Positions 62,407 through 64,000 of a stretch of 64,000 nucleotides of DNA are shown one piece after another. A program made the position numbers and the translations under genes. This DNA comes from Aureimonas sp. AU22 (GTDB taxonomy: Bacteria > Pseudomonadota > Alphaproteobacteria > Rhizobiales > Rhizobiaceae), in NCBI RefSeq assembly GCF_001463745.1, contig NZ_BBWJ01000017.1:38259-102258 (forward strand), given 5' to 3'. A model generated the notes under the pieces. The model ran no database searches. It saw only the letters and a list, made by a program, of their open reading frames with translations, and had not been told where the DNA came from. How positions within the stretch are numbered: position 1 is the stretch's first letter; each line of letters starts with the position of its first letter.

Positions 62407-63168
62407 ATGCGTATCCTGCTGACCAACGACGACGGCATCCATGCGCCCGGCCTGAAGACGCTGGAGGCGATTGCCCGTCAGCTGTCCGACGATGTCTGGA
62501 CCGTCGCGCCCGAGACGGATCAGAGCGGCCTGTCGCATTCGCTGACCCTGTCGTCGCCGTTGCGGGTGCGGCAAGAAGGGGACAAGCGCTTCGCCGTGAC
62601 CGGCACGCCGACCGACTGCGTGATCATGGCTGCCAAGCACCTGATGCCGGACGAGCCCGATCTCGTCCTTTCGGGCGTCAACGCCGGGCAGAACGTCTGC
62701 GACGACGTCAGCTATTCCGGCACGGTGGCGGGCGCGATCGAGGGAATGATGCTGGGCTATCGCTCGATCGCCCTCAGCCAGTCGTTCCGGTCGGATGGCT
62801 CGCGCGAACTCCAGTGGTCGACCGCCGAGCGTCACGGCGCCGCTGTCATTCGCAAGCTGCTGGCCGTCTCGGCACCGGAAGGCACGCTCTTCAACGTCAA
62901 CTTCCCCGCCGTCGAGCCCGACGCTGTGAAGGGAACAAAGGTCACCCGGCAGGGCAAGCTCGACTATGCGCTCGGCATCGAGGAGCGTCAGGACGGACGA
63001 GGGCTGCCGTACTTCTGGTTGAAGTTCGGCCGGCAGTCTGGTCCCGAGATGGACGGTTCGGACCTTGCGGCACTGCGCGAGGGTTTCATCTCCGTCACGC
63101 CCCTGCAGCTCGACCTCACGCACCATGCGCTGCGCGAGGAGATGCGTTCCGTCTTCGCGGAAGGCTGA
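62407..63168 (+). CDS. surE: 5'/3'-nucleotidase SurE
   Basis: A 253-residue SurE-family metal-dependent phosphatase acting on nucleoside monophosphates, important in stationary-phase survival with PCM. It opens [16 protein letters not shown] with Asp8 and Asp9 as metal ligands, followed by the SGLSHSLTL and [21 protein letters not shown] blocks. It starts four bases after the serS stop, and pcm begins four bases after its stop, so serS-surE-pcm form a tight operon. Confidence 0.96.
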   Translation: MRILLTNDDGIHAPGLKTLEAIARQLSDDVWTVAPETDQSGLSHSLTLSSPLRVRQEGDKRFAVTGTPTDCVIMAAKHLMPDEPDLVLSGVNAGQNVCDDVSYSGTVAGAIEGMMLGYRSIALSQSFRSDGSRELQWSTAERHGAAVIRKLLAVSAPEGTLFNVNFPAVEPDAVKGTKVTRQGKLDYALGIEERQDGRGLPYFWLKFGRQSGPEMDGSDLAALREGFISVTPLQLDLTHHALREEMRSVFAEG

Positions 63169-63172
63169 CGTC

Positions 63173-63823
63173 GTGACGGACACGGCCGGCGACAGGGAAG
63201 GGCTTGCGGCGCTCTTGATGCGCGTTCGCTCGGAGGACTTCGTGGCCGGCCGGCTCATGGAGGCCGTCGAAGCGATACCGCGGCGTGTCTTCGTACCGGA
63301 GGGAACGGCGGACCCCTATGGGGAGCACAGCTTCCCGCTGCCGTGCGGCCAGACCATGCCGAGCGCGCGCACCGCCGTGCGTCTCGCCGCAGCGCTGCGC
63401 ATCCAGCCCGAGCACCGGGTTCTCGAGATCGGAACCGGCAGCGGCTACGTGACGGCGCTCCTGGCGCGGCTTGCGGTGCAGGTCGTGACGCTGGAGCGGT
63501 ACCGGACCCTTTCCACCGCGGCGGGCGAGCGCCTGCGGCTGTGCTCGCTCAGCAACGTGACCGTCGTCCAGGAAGACGGTCGGACCGGCTATGGGGAAGG
63601 CGCACCCTACGATCGGATCGTGGTGCACGGCTCGTTCGAGGAACTGCCGAGAAGCTTCGTCGAGCAGATGGCGTCCGGCGCGATGCTCGTGGCGGCGATC
63701 GGACCAGGGGACGGCCCGCAGCAGATGGTGCGGCATCACAAGCAGGGCAGCCGCTTCGAACTGACACCTCTCTTCCCAGCCCGGCTCCAACCCCTCGAAG
63801 TCGGAAAGGCCTCCATCCTGTAA
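63173..63823 (+). CDS. pcm: Protein-L-isoaspartate O-methyltransferase
   Basis: A 216-residue repair methyltransferase that converts isoaspartyl residues in damaged proteins for correction. The SAM motif I is VLEIGTGSGYVTALLA. The PRRVFVPEG segment and the PLPCGQTMPSA substrate loop are canonical, and motif II-III follow (VTVVQEDG, PYDRIVVHGS). The GTG at 63173 is the best start; GGAAGG in the surE 3' end lies nine bases upstream. It is the second PCM homologue in the window and has the more canonical motif I. Confidence 0.94.
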   Translation: MTDTAGDREGLAALLMRVRSEDFVAGRLMEAVEAIPRRVFVPEGTADPYGEHSFPLPCGQTMPSARTAVRLAAALRIQPEHRVLEIGTGSGYVTALLARLAVQVVTLERYRTLSTAAGERLRLCSLSNVTVVQEDGRTGYGEGAPYDRIVVHGSFEELPRSFVEQMASGAMLVAAIGPGDGPQQMVRHHKQGSRFELTPLFPARLQPLEVGKASIL

Positions 63824-63850
63824 AGGAATGCCTCGATTTTCCCGTCTCGC

Positions 63851-63866
63851 TTAACCGCCGAGTAAC
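63851..63866 (+). promoter_or_regulatory. Possible CtrA binding site before the last gene
   Basis: TTAA-N7-GTAAC at 63851-63866 (TTAACCGCCGAGTAAC) differs in one base from the CtrA consensus TTAA-N7-TTAAC, and a further ATTAACG lies directly after it. It is 37 bases upstream of the partial lipoprotein gene. Confidence 0.4.
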
Positions 63867-63902
63867 ATTAACGCGGTCTAATGCGACAAGGTTGGCGAAG
63901 GC

Positions 63903-64000
63903 ATGGGGACTGAAATGCGCACGCAAGTTATGCGGCTCTTCCGGCAGAGGCTCGTTCGGTCTGCCGCACTCGTTTCGGTGGTCTCGATAACGGCAGGCTG
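63903..64000 (+). CDS. Start of a lipoprotein gene, probably a NlpD-like peptidoglycan hydrolase factor (partial)
   Basis: The last 98 bases open a reading frame that runs off the window. From ATG 63903 (or the in-frame ATG at 63915) it encodes a basic start (MRLFRQRLVRS) and a hydrophobic core (AALVSVVSITAG), and the last partial codon begins TG, consistent with the lipobox cysteine. In rhizobia a LysM/M23 lipoprotein (NlpD-like, dipZ/murein-hydrolase activator) usually follows pcm, so that identity is inferred only from context. No domain is visible here. Confidence 0.5.
   Translation, partial: MGTEMRTQVMRLFRQRLVRSAALVSVVSITAG

Overview
The window is GC-rich chromosomal DNA from an alphaproteobacterium, most probably of the order Hyphomicrobiales (Rhizobiales). 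This rests on the set and order of core genes. They include aroC/gpm/fabI/dnaJ/pdxH, the aa3-oxidase cluster coxB-coxA-ctaB-coxF-ctaG-coxC-surf1 followed by ispH-thrB-rnhA, a ccrM cell-cycle DNA methylase, tolC-popZ-valS, an exoR homologue, and argS-SPOR-nagZ-tatABC-serS-surE-pcm. The family cannot be fixed from sequence alone; an Aurantimonadaceae-like lineage is possible but is a guess. There are no IS elements, phage genes or CRISPR arrays, and packing is very tight: many ATGA/GTGA overlaps and convergent genes that abut or overlap.

Layout. 0-7.3 kb: mostly minus-strand housekeeping genes (aroC, phosphatase, fabI, DnaJ-like chaperone, surface lipoprotein, tldD, IalB-like protein), with pdxH and a DUF1344 protein on the plus strand. 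7.6-16.4 kb: cytochrome c oxidase structural and assembly genes, then ispH, thrB and rnhA. 16.4-24.7 kb: a peroxiredoxin, a DsbD-N-domain protein, YqgE, a membrane PAS/GGDEF/EAL protein with a degenerate GGDEF motif, a GNAT enzyme, an M16 peptidase and thrC. 24.8-31.9 kb: a lipoprotein, a HAD hydrolase, ccrM, mutY, a glycosyltransferase plus O-antigen ligase pair, a DUF721 protein and a DsbA-type thioredoxin. 32-40.3 kb: a PPDK-type enzyme, DUF1499, a metallo-beta-lactamase, tRNA uridine hydroxylase (rhodanese), an unknown exported protein, a DEAD-box helicase and a small membrane protein. 40.4-42 kb: tRNA-Asn, tRNA-Cys, a DUF3563 protein, a very small membrane protein and a single-domain response regulator. 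42-52.3 kb: a PCM-like methyltransferase, tolC, popZ, valS, an OmpP1/FadL porin, exoR, xth and erpA. 52.4-64 kb: dgt, argS, a SPOR protein, nagZ, an orphan ABC ATPase, tatABC, serS, surE, pcm and the start of a lipoprotein that runs off the window.

The genes form functional blocks: haem-copper oxidase subunits with their haem-O synthase, copper chaperone and Surf1; the Tat export pathway; envelope and division factors (PopZ, SPOR, NagZ, TolC); and aminoacyl-tRNA synthetases. The most notable large-scale signal is what is missing. In related genomes, as I recall them, smc follows dsbA and scpA-scpB follow nagZ. Here dsbA is followed by a terminator and the PPDK-type gene, and nagZ by a lone ABC ATPase and tatA. 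Both condensin loci therefore appear emptied. Other points of interest are a strongly initiated short reading frame overlapping the exoR start, a polysaccharide gene pair inserted between mutY and the DUF721 gene, a phosphodiesterase-only c-di-GMP enzyme, and a series of hairpins and inverted repeats between genes.
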